Translations under genes and position numbers: made by a program
Origin: Deltaproteobacteria bacterium
Lineage (GTDB): Bacteria > Myxococcota_A > UBA9160 > JAFDDA01
Length of the DNA stretch: 40,266 nucleotides
NCBI GenBank assembly: GCA_019311105.1
Contig: JAFDDA010000029.1
Location: 1-40,266, forward strand
Reading direction: 5' to 3'
Part shown: in pieces, positions 21,944 to 30,434 of the stretch
Numbering within the stretch: the first letter of the stretch is position 1
How the letters are laid out: each line of letters begins with the position of its first letter
Notes under the pieces: model-generated
Told to the model about the DNA's origin: nothing
The model's database searches: none
What the model saw: only the letters and a program-made list of their open reading frames with translations

Positions 21944-23374
21944 ATGCATCGAATGACCGGATACGACGCCGCCTTCCTCTACGACGAGCGGCCCGACGAG
22001 CCGCAGCACACCCTCAAGGTCTGCGTCCTTGGCCCGGAGGCCAGCGCGGCCTACACGCTCGACCGGACGCGCACGTTCATCCGTTCCCGCCTGGTCGACC
22101 TGCCGCCTCTGCGCTGGCGGGCCGTGCGCGTGCCGCTCGATCTCTATCACCCGGTCTGGGTCGAAGACCCTAGCCTCGACCTGCATCACCACGTCCGGCG
22201 TCGCGCCGTTCCTCAGCCCGCGGGCCGGACCGAGCTGTGCGAAGAGATCTCCGAAATCGCGAGCACCCCGCTCGATCCCCAGCGTCCGCTCTGGGAGTTG
22301 TGGATGCTCGAAGGCTACGAGGGCGACAAGGTCGTTGGCGTCCTGAAGATCAGTCACGCGCTGGCCGACGGCGCCGCGAGCAAGCGGCTCTTGGAGATGC
22401 TGTTCGCCCAGCGGCCGCTCGATGGGGAGATGCGGGCCCAGGGCGAGGGTTCGAGGTCGGTCGACGGGGAGGCCACGCCCTCACGCCGCACTCTGGTGAC
22501 CGATGCGCTCCGTGACCGCGCGCGGGCCGGGCGCGAGCTGCTGCGGCTCGGCCGTGCCACCCACGTCGCGCGACGAGCCCTGCGCGAGAACCCCGTCGCG
22601 CGCCTTTACCGCGGCCGTCGGATCTCGATGCTGGCGAGCCCGCCGACCCCGTTTGCAGGCCGGCCGAGCGAGAAGCGCGTCTTCTACTTCGTGACGGTCC
22701 CGCTCGAGGAGGCACGCGAGATCCGCCGCGATCTCCACTGCACGGTCACCGATACGATCCTTGCGACTGCCGCCGGTGCACTCCGGAGCTACCTGAAGCA
22801 TCACCGCGCGTTGCCGGGCCTGCCGACCCTCGCGCACATGCCCGCGAGCATTCGCGGCGGCGACGAGCAAGGCGAGTGGGGCAACCGCATCACGACGCGC
22901 CCGCTCTCCTTGCCCACCCATATCGCTGACCCGGTCGACCGCTTGCGCGCCGCGTCCCAGGTCGTCGAGGAAGTGAAGCAGGATCTCGCACGGCGCCGGG
23001 GTGCCAACCTCGAGGATTGGCTTCGCTGGCTTCCGCCCTACGCCGCCAAAGGGATGGGCCGTCTGGCGCGTGCGTTCGTTCGCTTGCGCCCAGAATTCCC
23101 CGGCGGCATCAGCATCACGAGCGTTCGCGGACCCGCCGCGAAGCTCCAGGCGCCCAGCGGCGCCATCGAGAACTTCATCTCGGTCGGCCACGTGAAGTAC
23201 GTCGCCGGTTTGAACATCACGGTCTGGAGTTACGACGGGAAGCTGAACTTCGGGCTCTACGCCTGTCCGACCACCGTGCCCGACCTGCCGCTCTTCGCCG
23301 ACATGATCGCAGCCTCCTTCGAGGATCTGCGCAAGGCTGCCACCCGCGAAGCCGCGCGGGTGGACGCGGCCTAG
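21944..23374 (+). CDS. WS/DGAT-family O-acyltransferase (wax ester synthase/diacylglycerol acyltransferase), copy 1
   Basis: A 476-residue acyltransferase that joins acyl-CoA to a fatty alcohol or diacylglycerol. It opens MTGYDAAFLYDERPDEPQHT, matching the family's LSxxDxxFLxxExxxxxMHV region. The catalytic motif HHxxxDG appears as S-His138-ALA-Asp142-Gly: the first His is Ser, but the catalytic second His and the DG are kept. Later family segments are TVTDTILATAAGALRSYL and the C-terminal ISITSVRGPAAKLQAPSGAI and YVAGLNITVWSYDGKLNFGL. The start at 21944 has only GGCGAG upstream; an ATG at 21953 is the alternative. It leads an operon with an acyl-CoA synthetase 11 bases downstream and a second WS/DGAT. 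Preference for wax ester or triacylglycerol cannot be told. Confidence 0.9.
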   Translation: MHRMTGYDAAFLYDERPDEPQHTLKVCVLGPEASAAYTLDRTRTFIRSRLVDLPPLRWRAVRVPLDLYHPVWVEDPSLDLHHHVRRRAVPQPAGRTELCEEISEIASTPLDPQRPLWELWMLEGYEGDKVVGVLKISHALADGAASKRLLEMLFAQRPLDGEMRAQGEGSRSVDGEATPSRRTLVTDALRDRARAGRELLRLGRATHVARRALRENPVARLYRGRRISMLASPPTPFAGRPSEKRVFYFVTVPLEEAREIRRDLHCTVTDTILATAAGALRSYLKHHRALPGLPTLAHMPASIRGGDEQGEWGNRITTRPLSLPTHIADPVDRLRAASQVVEEVKQDLARRRGANLEDWLRWLPPYAAKGMGRLARAFVRLRPEFPGGISITSVRGPAAKLQAPSGAIENFISVGHVKYVAGLNITVWSYDGKLNFGLYACPTTVPDLPLFADMIAASFEDLRKAATREAARVDAA

Positions 23375-23384
23375 GAGAGCAACG

Positions 23385-25187
23385 ATGTCGACCTCCCTGT
23401 TCAAACAACGTCTTCGCATTCTCGGACGAGCGCTGCGCTGGATCCCCGGGATCGCCCTGGCGGGCCCGAACAGCAAACGCAGCGCCGCAGATCTCATCGA
23501 GCGCGCGGCTCGCAGGCACCCCGATCGGGTCTTCGTCCGCTTCGAGGGCGAGAGCCGCAGCTATCGCGACTACAACGCCAGCGCCAACCGCATCGCCCAT
23601 TGGGCCCTCGAACGCGGCATCGGGAAGGGCGACGTGGTTGCCCTCCTCATGGGGAACCGCCCTGAGTATCTCGAAGTGTGGGCGGGCCTGGCCAAGGTCG
23701 GCGCCACCAGTGCGCTCCTCAACACGAACGTCCGCGGCAAGGCCCTCGCAGACGTCCTCGAAGCTTCGGGTTGCAAGGCACTCCTGCTCGGTTCGGAGTG
23801 CGTCGATGCCTGGGCGAGCGTGGGCCTCGAGCGGCCGGCGAGTCTCGACGTCCTCGTCGTCGACGACCCCCGGCGGCCTCCCGTCCCGCTGCCCTCCAGC
23901 ACCAAGAGCTTCGAGGAGGAGACGGCCTGCTACAGCGACAAGAACCCGCTGCGGTCCGTCCGCTCCGATCTGTGTGGCGCCGACCCGCTCTTCCACATCT
24001 ACACCTCGGGCACGACGGGTCTGCCCAAGGCGGCACGCTTCAGCCATGCGCGCTTCATGGGGGGTGGGCTCTACAGCCTGCTCTCGGGCATGACCGGGCG
24101 CGACACGCTCTATTGCGCGCTGCCCCTGTACCACACCGTGGGCGGCGTCATGTGCGTGAACGCGGTGCTGCGCAGCGGTGGCACCCTGGCCCTCGCGCGC
24201 CGCTTCAGTGCCAGCCGCTTCTGGCGCGACGTGGTCGAGATGAAGGCCACGGGCTTCCAGTACATCGGCGAACTCTGCCGATATCTCCTGGCGAGTCCGC
24301 CGAGCGACGACGAGGCGCAGCACGAGATCCGTTTCTGCGTCGGGAATGGCCTTCGCCCGGACATCTGGCAGGCATTCCAAGAGCGCTTCGGCATCCCCCA
24401 CATCACCGAGTTCTACGGCGCCACCGAGAGCAACGTCTCGCTCGCGAACCTGGAGGGCAGGGTGGGCAGCGTCGGTCGCCCCGCGCCGGGGACGCCCGTC
24501 GCACTCGTCCGTTGGGACGTGCAAGGCGAGGCTCACCCGCGGACCGCCGCAGGCCACTGCATCGCTGCGGAGGTCGGTGAGCCGGGCGAGCTGCTCGGCA
24601 AGATCAGTGAGGGGCGCACCGCCGCCGGTCGCTTCGAGGGCTACACCAACCCGGAAGCCACGGAGAAGAAGATCCTGCGGGATGTCTTCGAGGACGGCGA
24701 TGCCTGGTTCCGCTCGGGCGATCTGTTGCGCCGTGACGAGGCGGGCTTCTACTACTTCGTCGACCGTCTCGGGGACACCTTCCGTTGGAAGGGCGAGAAC
24801 GTCTCGACCCAGGAGGTCGCCGAGGCACTCACTCGTGACCCTTCCATCGAGTTGGCGCCCGTCTACGGCGTCGAGATCCCGGGCTGCGAAGGCCGCGCCG
24901 GCATGGCGGCCCTGGTGTTGAAGGGCGCGAGCTTCGATGCGAAAGCGCTCTACGCCCACATCGCGGAGGCACTCCCCAGCTACGCACGGCCGGCCTTCCT
25001 GCGCATCCAGCCCCAGGCCCAGCTCACCGGAACGTTCAAGGTCCGCAAGGTGGAGCTCGAAGCCGAAGGCTTCGACCCGGGCCGCATGGCCGACCCGCTC
25101 TACTACCGCAACGACACCGCCCGCACCTACGCACCCCTCACTCCCAAGGCGTTGACTGCAATTCGCAGCGGCGACCTGAAGTTCTAG
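23385..25187 (+). CDS. Long/very-long-chain fatty acyl-CoA synthetase (FadD6/FATP-like)
   Basis: A 600-residue ANL-superfamily ligase that activates fatty acids with ATP and CoA. The AMP-binding P-loop is YTSGTTGLPK (residues 206-215); TEFYGATESN (341-350) is the adenylate-contacting motif; DAWFRSGDLLRRDEAGFYYF holds the ribose-binding Asp; RLGDTFRWKGENVSTQEVAE is the hinge; GTFKVRKVELEAEGFDPG carries the catalytic Lys region. The pattern, with the long N-terminal LFKQRLRILGRALRWIPGIA and the FYGATESN motif, resembles the FATP/FadD6 very-long-chain group rather than the medium-chain ligases. The ATG follows GGAGAGCAACG. Set between two WS/DGAT genes, it presumably feeds them acyl-CoA. Confidence 0.92.
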   Translation: MSTSLFKQRLRILGRALRWIPGIALAGPNSKRSAADLIERAARRHPDRVFVRFEGESRSYRDYNASANRIAHWALERGIGKGDVVALLMGNRPEYLEVWAGLAKVGATSALLNTNVRGKALADVLEASGCKALLLGSECVDAWASVGLERPASLDVLVVDDPRRPPVPLPSSTKSFEEETACYSDKNPLRSVRSDLCGADPLFHIYTSGTTGLPKAARFSHARFMGGGLYSLLSGMTGRDTLYCALPLYHTVGGVMCVNAVLRSGGTLALARRFSASRFWRDVVEMKATGFQYIGELCRYLLASPPSDDEAQHEIRFCVGNGLRPDIWQAFQERFGIPHITEFYGATESNVSLANLEGRVGSVGRPAPGTPVALVRWDVQGEAHPRTAAGHCIAAEVGEPGELLGKISEGRTAAGRFEGYTNPEATEKKILRDVFEDGDAWFRSGDLLRRDEAGFYYFVDRLGDTFRWKGENVSTQEVAEALTRDPSIELAPVYGVEIPGCEGRAGMAALVLKGASFDAKALYAHIAEALPSYARPAFLRIQPQAQLTGTFKVRKVELEAEGFDPGRMADPLYYRNDTARTYAPLTPKALTAIRSGDLKF

Positions 25188-25204
25188 AGAAAGCGAGAAG
25201 AGAA

Positions 25205-26638
25205 ATGGAACAACTGCCCGGCGCCGACAGCGCCTTCCTGGCCCTCGAGACGTCCGATGCCCCGGCCCATGTGGGCGGCCTCACCATCCTCGACGCGAGC
25301 GAGACGAGCGACTTCAGCTTCGAGAAGCTCGTTCGGACGGTCGGCGAGCGCGTGCACCTCCAGCCGCGACTGACCCGCAAGCTTCGCGAACTGCCGCTCG
25401 GGATCGATCGCCCCTATCTCGTGGCCGACCCGGACTTCGACGTTCGAAATCACATCCATCGCATCGCCGTGGCGAGCCCGGGGGGCTTGCGCGACCTGGC
25501 CGAACTCGTGAGCTACCTGCACGCCCGGCCGCTGCATCGCGACCGCCCGCTCTGGGAGCTCTGGTTCATCGAGGGCGTCGAAGGCGGGCGCCACGCGATG
25601 TTCATGAAGAGCCACCACTGCCTCATGGACGGCGCGGCCGGTGCGGGTATGGGTGAGCTTCTCTGCGACCTCGAACCCAATCCGCCGGCGGGTCAACTGC
25701 CGCCGGCCGCGATGGCGCGCGCCAACCAAGGCGAGGCGGAGTCCGAGACGACCTACGGCGACTTCGAGATCGCATTGCGCGCGGCCTGGAACCTGGCCGG
25801 CGGCCCGCGCCGGATGCTCGGCTTCGGCGCCGGGATCCTGCGCCAGGTCGTCGGGATGCTGCGGCTCGCCAATGAAGAGGGCGCACCGCCGCTTCCCTTC
25901 TCGGCGCCCACGGCGTCCTTCAATGCCGATGTCGGTCCGCGCCGGGCGTTCTCCGCCACCACTGTGAGCCTCGAAGACGTGAAGACGGTGAAGGAGCACT
26001 ACGGCGTCACCGTGAACGACGTGGTGCTGGCGATCACCGGTGGCGCGATTCGTGAGTATCTCTCGGAGCGAGACGAGCTGCCCGAAGAGAGCCTCGTCGC
26101 CACGATCGCGGTGTCGAAGCGCGTCGAAGGGGACGACGAAGTCGGCAATCAGATCACGATGGTCCCGTGCCTGTGGGCCACGGACGAGCCGGACCCGGTC
26201 GAGCGGCTGAAGCAGATCCACCGCAATGCCGCGGTCTCGAAGGAGCTCTCGGCGAGCCACGACGCAGACGTGGTGGCCGGTATGGGCGAGGCCTTCCCGC
26301 CGGGGCTGACCAACCTCTTCATGCGCACCCTCGCGCCGAAACTCGCCACGGCCATGGCACCAGGGAACGTCGTGGTCTCGAACGTGCGGGGCACCCCGGT
26401 CCCGCTCTACGTGGCCGGCGCAAGGATCGAGACCATGTACCCGCTCTCTCTCCTCGCATCGGGCCAGGGTCTGAACGTCACGGTCGTCAGCTACATGGGG
26501 AAGGTCGACGTCGGCTTCATCGCCGACCCCGATCTCGTCGAGGATGTCTGGGCCCTGGCCGAGGCGGTGCCGCGCGCGTTGGCCGAGTTGGTGGAGGCGG
26601 CGGAGAAAGAGTCGGCGATGCTGGCCGCCGGGGAGTAG
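25205..26638 (+). CDS. WS/DGAT-family O-acyltransferase, copy 2
   Basis: A 477-residue second member of the wax ester synthase/DGAT family. It opens LPGADSAFLALETSDAPAHV and has the full catalytic motif S-His137-His138-CLM-Asp142-Gly. Other family marks are YGVTVNDVVLAITGGAIREY, GNQITMVPCLWATDEPDPV, and C-terminal PGNVVVSNVRGTPVPLYVAG and LLASGQGLNVTVVSYMGKVD. It differs widely from copy 1, so it is an ancient paralogue rather than a recent duplication. The ATG at 25205 is preceded by GAAAGCGAGAAGAGAA. It lies 17 bases after the acyl-CoA synthetase and is followed 6 bases later by an alpha/beta hydrolase, clearly one operon. Confidence 0.93.
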   Translation: MEQLPGADSAFLALETSDAPAHVGGLTILDASETSDFSFEKLVRTVGERVHLQPRLTRKLRELPLGIDRPYLVADPDFDVRNHIHRIAVASPGGLRDLAELVSYLHARPLHRDRPLWELWFIEGVEGGRHAMFMKSHHCLMDGAAGAGMGELLCDLEPNPPAGQLPPAAMARANQGEAESETTYGDFEIALRAAWNLAGGPRRMLGFGAGILRQVVGMLRLANEEGAPPLPFSAPTASFNADVGPRRAFSATTVSLEDVKTVKEHYGVTVNDVVLAITGGAIREYLSERDELPEESLVATIAVSKRVEGDDEVGNQITMVPCLWATDEPDPVERLKQIHRNAAVSKELSASHDADVVAGMGEAFPPGLTNLFMRTLAPKLATAMAPGNVVVSNVRGTPVPLYVAGARIETMYPLSLLASGQGLNVTVVSYMGKVDVGFIADPDLVEDVWALAEAVPRALAELVEAAEKESAMLAAGE

Positions 26639-26644
26639 GTCGCC

Positions 26645-27832
26645 GTGCCCCAACGCCTCATCCACGTCCCGCTTCAACAGATCGCCGGAATCCTGGAGGA
26701 GATCCGGTTTGCCCTCCTGGGCGGTGAGAACCCTCCCGACGTTCCGCTGGTCGAGCCGTCGCTTGGACTGATCGGCCAAGCGCTCCTCGATCGCACCTTC
26801 ACGATCTTGACGAGTGCATTCACCGCGGTGCCGAGCGCCGCCGAGGTCCGTGAAGCGGTCGCTGAGGCGACTGCCGCTCGCAACCTGTTCGCAGCCGAAG
26901 GATGGCTGGACGACCCCGCGAGCTACCACGAGGCGCCGCCGCCCGTGGAAGCGTCCGACCCCGAGATGACCTGGACCTTCGATGGCGCGGGCCGACGCCG
27001 CTACGGGCACGTGCGATTCCCGAGTGGCTTCCGCCCCCGCGCCGGGCAGCCCGGTGTCGAGGCCTGGCTCGCGCACCCGACCAACGGCACCGCCCATGCC
27101 TACGTGCTCGAGCACGACGAGCCGCGGCCCTGGGTTCTTTGTGTGCACGGCTTCGCGACGGGCAGCGCCCTGGTGGATTTCACCAGCTTCAACGTCCGGC
27201 ACCTGCACGACGAGCTCGGCTTGAACCTCGCATTCCCCGTGCTGCCCCTGCACGGGCCGCGCAGTACGACGCGGTTCAGTGGGAGTGAACTTCTGTCGCC
27301 CGACTACATGCGACTGGTTCATCTCTTCACCCAGGCCGTGTGGGATGTGCGCCGCGTGGCCAGTTGGGTGCGTTCGCGAGGCGCGACTTCGATGGGTGTG
27401 TACGGGATCTCGCTCGGCGCCTACGTCTCTTCGCTGGCCGTGTCCCTGTGCGACGACTTCGACGCCGTCATCGCAGGCCTCCCGCCGGCTGACTTCGTCG
27501 GGCTGGCCAAGGACAACCAGCCCTGGTTCATGCGTCAGCACGAGGGCGACCTCGGGCCGGACTGGCAGCTCATCCGGGAATTGACCCGCCCCGTTTCGCC
27601 GCTGGCGCTTTCCCCGCGAGTGCCCGTCGATCGCCGCTTCCTCTACGCAGGTCTGGTGGACCGCGTGGTGCGCCCTCATCAGGTCCGGACCCTCTGGGAG
27701 CATTGGGATCGCCCCGACATCCACTGGTTCCCCGGCGGGCACGTGCTCGGGTTCTGGCACCCGAGCCTGGCGGATTTCCTCACGCGCTCTCTCTCGAGGT
27801 CGGGCTTCGCGTCGGAAAACCCCGCAGCCTGA
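26645..27832 (+). CDS. Alpha/beta hydrolase, 395 residues, in the WS/DGAT operon
   Basis: An alpha/beta-hydrolase-fold enzyme with catalytic set Ser256 in GVYGISLGAY (GxSxG), Asp339 in FLYAGLVDRVVRP, and His366 in WFPGGHVLGFWHP. PWVLCVHGFATGSALVDF is the oxyanion-hole segment. An N-terminal region of about 100 mostly helical residues precedes the fold; no signal peptide is seen, so it is probably cytoplasmic. The start is GTG at 26645 with an AGG five bases upstream and the previous stop just before. Position in the operon suggests an esterase or lipase that turns over the wax ester or triacylglycerol, or a thioesterase; the substrate is not established. Confidence 0.88.
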   Translation: MPQRLIHVPLQQIAGILEEIRFALLGGENPPDVPLVEPSLGLIGQALLDRTFTILTSAFTAVPSAAEVREAVAEATAARNLFAAEGWLDDPASYHEAPPPVEASDPEMTWTFDGAGRRRYGHVRFPSGFRPRAGQPGVEAWLAHPTNGTAHAYVLEHDEPRPWVLCVHGFATGSALVDFTSFNVRHLHDELGLNLAFPVLPLHGPRSTTRFSGSELLSPDYMRLVHLFTQAVWDVRRVASWVRSRGATSMGVYGISLGAYVSSLAVSLCDDFDAVIAGLPPADFVGLAKDNQPWFMRQHEGDLGPDWQLIRELTRPVSPLALSPRVPVDRRFLYAGLVDRVVRPHQVRTLWEHWDRPDIHWFPGGHVLGFWHPSLADFLTRSLSRSGFASENPAA

Positions 27833-27883
27833 GGGCGAGCGCGCCTTGTTGCGACCCCCCGGTGCTTCGAGGATGCTCTCGCC

Positions 27884-28504
27884 ATGAACGAAGCCACTCC
27901 TTGGGCGCGGACGGCGAGAATCATGGGTTGGCTGATGCTCGCGGTCGGCATCTCGGTCTTCGCGATCCGACTCCAGCACGCGGGCCCTTACGAACTTCCG
28001 GAGCAGGGCAACCTGCGCGCGGGCCTGTTCGCGCTCGCCATCGGTGTGGCGCTGCTCCTCACGCCAAGGGCGCGAAGCGCGGGGGGCGGGAGCTCGATTC
28101 CGACTCTGCTGCTGCTGATCATCTCCCCGGTCGTGCTCTTCTTCGCTCTCTACGCGACTCTCGCCGAACTCGAGGAGGTCGTCGTCCTGCGCGCGACGGA
28201 TTCGAGCGGCGCGCCTTCGAACCTGCGCCTCTGGATCGTGGACGCAGAGGGCGCGGCCTGGGTTTCGATGTCCACGGGGAAGCTCGAGGAGCATTCGCTC
28301 GATGGGGCGCAGCTCGACCTCCTGCGCGCGGGCGAGACCACTTGCGTGGTCGCCACGCTCTCTAGCGACCCCGCCGAGAACGAGCGCACGTTCCGGCTGC
28401 GCGACGAGAAGTATTCCGTGCAGCGGCTCGGCCGGATGATCGGGATGTTCGGCGATGGCCCGGGTCCAGACACCGTGACCCTGCGCCTCGACCCCTGCCC
28501 CTAG
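27884..28504 (+). CDS. Small membrane protein with soluble C-terminal domain, unknown function
   Basis: A 206-residue protein. Three hydrophobic segments (about 13-28 IMGWLMLAVGISVFAI, 44-60 LRAGLFALAIGVALLL, 73-91 LLLLIISPVVLFFALYATL) anchor a C-terminal domain of about 110 residues. That domain (SNLRLWIVDAEGAAWVSMST; LRAGETTCVVATLSSDP; YSVQRLGRMIGMFGDGPGPD) faintly resembles small split-barrel proteins that bind flavin or F420, but I am not confident. The ATG at 27884 has only weak upstream purines. It stands 51 bases after the hydrolase and may belong to the same transcript or be separate. An ABC-F gene follows 34 bases later. Confidence 0.75.
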   Translation: MNEATPWARTARIMGWLMLAVGISVFAIRLQHAGPYELPEQGNLRAGLFALAIGVALLLTPRARSAGGGSSIPTLLLLIISPVVLFFALYATLAELEEVVVLRATDSSGAPSNLRLWIVDAEGAAWVSMSTGKLEEHSLDGAQLDLLRAGETTCVVATLSSDPAENERTFRLRDEKYSVQRLGRMIGMFGDGPGPDTVTLRLDPCP

Positions 28505-28538
28505 GCGGGAGCCGAAAGCCGCCTATCCTCCGCGCCCC

Positions 28539-30434
28539 ATGCCGTTGCTCCGCCTCGATGACGTTTCGATCTCGTTTGGCCGCCACGCTCTGCTCGACCA
28601 GGCCGGTCTTCAGATCGACGCCGGCGAGCGCGTTTGCCTGATCGGCCGCAACGGCGCCGGCAAGTCGACGCTGCTCAAGATCGTCGACGGTGGGGTGGCG
28701 CCCGATGCGGGCGAGGTCTGGAGGCAGCCGGGCCTTGTGATTGCGCGACTCTCCCAGGATCTCCCGGCCGATGGCGACGCCACGGTCTTCGATGTCGTGG
28801 CCGCGGGCCTCGCAGAGGTGGGCCATCTGCTCGCGGAGTATCACCACACAGCGCATGCCGTGGCCGAAGACGCATCGCTGCTCAAGCGCATGGATACGCT
28901 CCAACACGAGATCGAAGCGTGCGACGGTTGGGCGCTGAACCAACGCGTCGAACAGATGCTCGGGCGCCTCGACCTCCCCGCCGACACACGCATCGACGAA
29001 CTCTCGGGGGGCTGGCGGCGGCGCGTTTCGTTGGCCCAGGCGTTGGTCAGCGACCCCGATCTCTTGCTGCTGGACGAGCCCACGAACCACCTCGACATCG
29101 AAGTGATCCAGTGGCTCGAAGAGCAGCTGCTCGAACTGCGCGGTGGTGTGCTCTTCGTGACGCACGACCGCGCGCTGCTCACCCGGCTCGCGACGCGTAT
29201 CGTCGAGCTCGATCGCGGTGTGCTCACGTCCTGGGCGGGCGACTATCCCACCTTCTTGAAGAAGAAGGCGGCCGCCCTCGATGAGGAGGCGCGCCACGCC
29301 GCGCTCTTCGACAAGAAGCTCGCGCAGGAGGAAGCCTGGATCCGTCAGGGCATCAAGGCGCGCCGCACGCGAAACGAGGGCCGAGTGCGCGCGTTGTTCG
29401 CCCTGCGCGAAGAACGCGCTGCGCGACGCGACCCCGAGGGCAAGGTGCGTCTCGCTCTGGACGAGGGACGCACCTCGGGCAAGCTCGTCGCGGAGGCGAA
29501 GGATGTCTCGTTCACATGGCCCGGCGGTGAAGCCCCGATCGTTCGCGACCTGTCCATGCGCATCATGCGGCGCGATCGGATCGGCCTGGTCGGGCCGAAC
29601 GGAGTCGGCAAGACGACGCTCTTGCAGCTCCTGTTGGGGCAGCTCGCACCGAGTTCCGGGAGCGTACGCCTGGGCACCAAGCTCGAGATCGCCCACTTCG
29701 ATCAGCTGCGCGCGGGCCTCGACCTCGACAAGAGCGTGGTCGAGAACCTGGGCGAGGGCCGCGAGTACATCGAGGTGCGCGGCGAAAGCCGCCACGTGAT
29801 CGGGTACCTCCAGGATTTCCTGTTCAGCCCGGATCGCGCGCGCACGCCGATGCGGGCGCTCTCCGGCGGGGAGCACAGCCGCGTGCTCCTCGCGCGTCTC
29901 TTCGCGCAACCGGCGAACCTGCTCGTCCTCGACGAGCCGACCAACGACCTCGACATGGAGACGCTCGAGCTTCTCGAAGAGCTTCTTACCGACTACAGCG
30001 GCACGGTCCTCCTGGTTTCCCATGACCGCGCCTTCCTCGACAACGTGGTGACTTCGACCTTGGTCTTCGAGGGTGGGGGAGTGGTTCAGGAGTACGTGGG
30101 TGGCTATTCCGACTGGCTGCGACGCCGGGCCGCATCGGAGGCGGCCGCCACGAAGCAGGCGAAGGCCAGCAGACCCGCGCCTGCGCCGAAGTCGAAGCCC
30201 GCCAAGCTCGGGTTCATGGCGGCCCGAGAGCTCGCCGAAACCCCGGCGAAGATCGAAGCGCTCGAAGCCGAGCAGAGCGAACTGGTGGGCAGCCTGAGCG
30301 AGCCGGCCTTCTACGAGAACGACGCCGCCCATCAGGCCCGCGTCCATTCCCGAATCGCGGAGCTCACAGTCGAACTCGAGGCCGCCTACACACGGTGGGC
30401 AGAGCTGGAAGCGCTCAACCCGATCAAGTCGTAG
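28539..30434 (+). CDS. uup: ABC-F family ATPase (Uup-like)
   Basis: A 631-residue soluble protein with two ATPase domains and no membrane segments, as in ABC-F translation factors. Domain 1: Walker A GRNGAGKST (36-44), signature LSGGWRRR (155-162), Walker B LLLLDEPTNHLD (175-186). Domain 2: GPNGVGKTT, signature LSGGEHSRVLLA (usual form LSGGERNR), Walker B LLVLDEPTNDLDMETLE. Between them lies the charged linker that contacts the ribosome (KKAAALDEEARHAALFDKKL; QGIKARRTRNEGRVRAL). A C-terminal extension (KIEALEAEQSELVGSLSEPA) is a coiled coil typical of Uup. No Shine-Dalgarno is visible before the ATG. Its 3' end overlaps the convergent MFS gene by 11 bases. Uup acts on stalled or DNA-associated ribosomal processes; the exact role here is inferred. 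Confidence 0.9.
   Translation: MPLLRLDDVSISFGRHALLDQAGLQIDAGERVCLIGRNGAGKSTLLKIVDGGVAPDAGEVWRQPGLVIARLSQDLPADGDATVFDVVAAGLAEVGHLLAEYHHTAHAVAEDASLLKRMDTLQHEIEACDGWALNQRVEQMLGRLDLPADTRIDELSGGWRRRVSLAQALVSDPDLLLLDEPTNHLDIEVIQWLEEQLLELRGGVLFVTHDRALLTRLATRIVELDRGVLTSWAGDYPTFLKKKAAALDEEARHAALFDKKLAQEEAWIRQGIKARRTRNEGRVRALFALREERAARRDPEGKVRLALDEGRTSGKLVAEAKDVSFTWPGGEAPIVRDLSMRIMRRDRIGLVGPNGVGKTTLLQLLLGQLAPSSGSVRLGTKLEIAHFDQLRAGLDLDKSVVENLGEGREYIEVRGESRHVIGYLQDFLFSPDRARTPMRALSGGEHSRVLLARLFAQPANLLVLDEPTNDLDMETLELLEELLTDYSGTVLLVSHDRAFLDNVVTSTLVFEGGGVVQEYVGGYSDWLRRRAASEAAATKQAKASRPAPAPKSKPAKLGFMAARELAETPAKIEALEAEQSELVGSLSEPAFYENDAAHQARVHSRIAELTVELEAAYTRWAELEALNPIKS

Noticed and set aside
23217..24959. 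Minus-strand open frame of 580 codons opposite the acyl-CoA synthetase
   Set aside because: Antisense to a gene with complete ANL motifs; low-complexity product.
25184..28294. Very long minus-strand open frame (over 1,000 codons) opposite the WS/DGAT and hydrolase genes
   Set aside because: It lies antisense to recognised genes and its product is Arg/His/Gly-rich with no domain; long antisense frames are expected from high GC at third codon positions.
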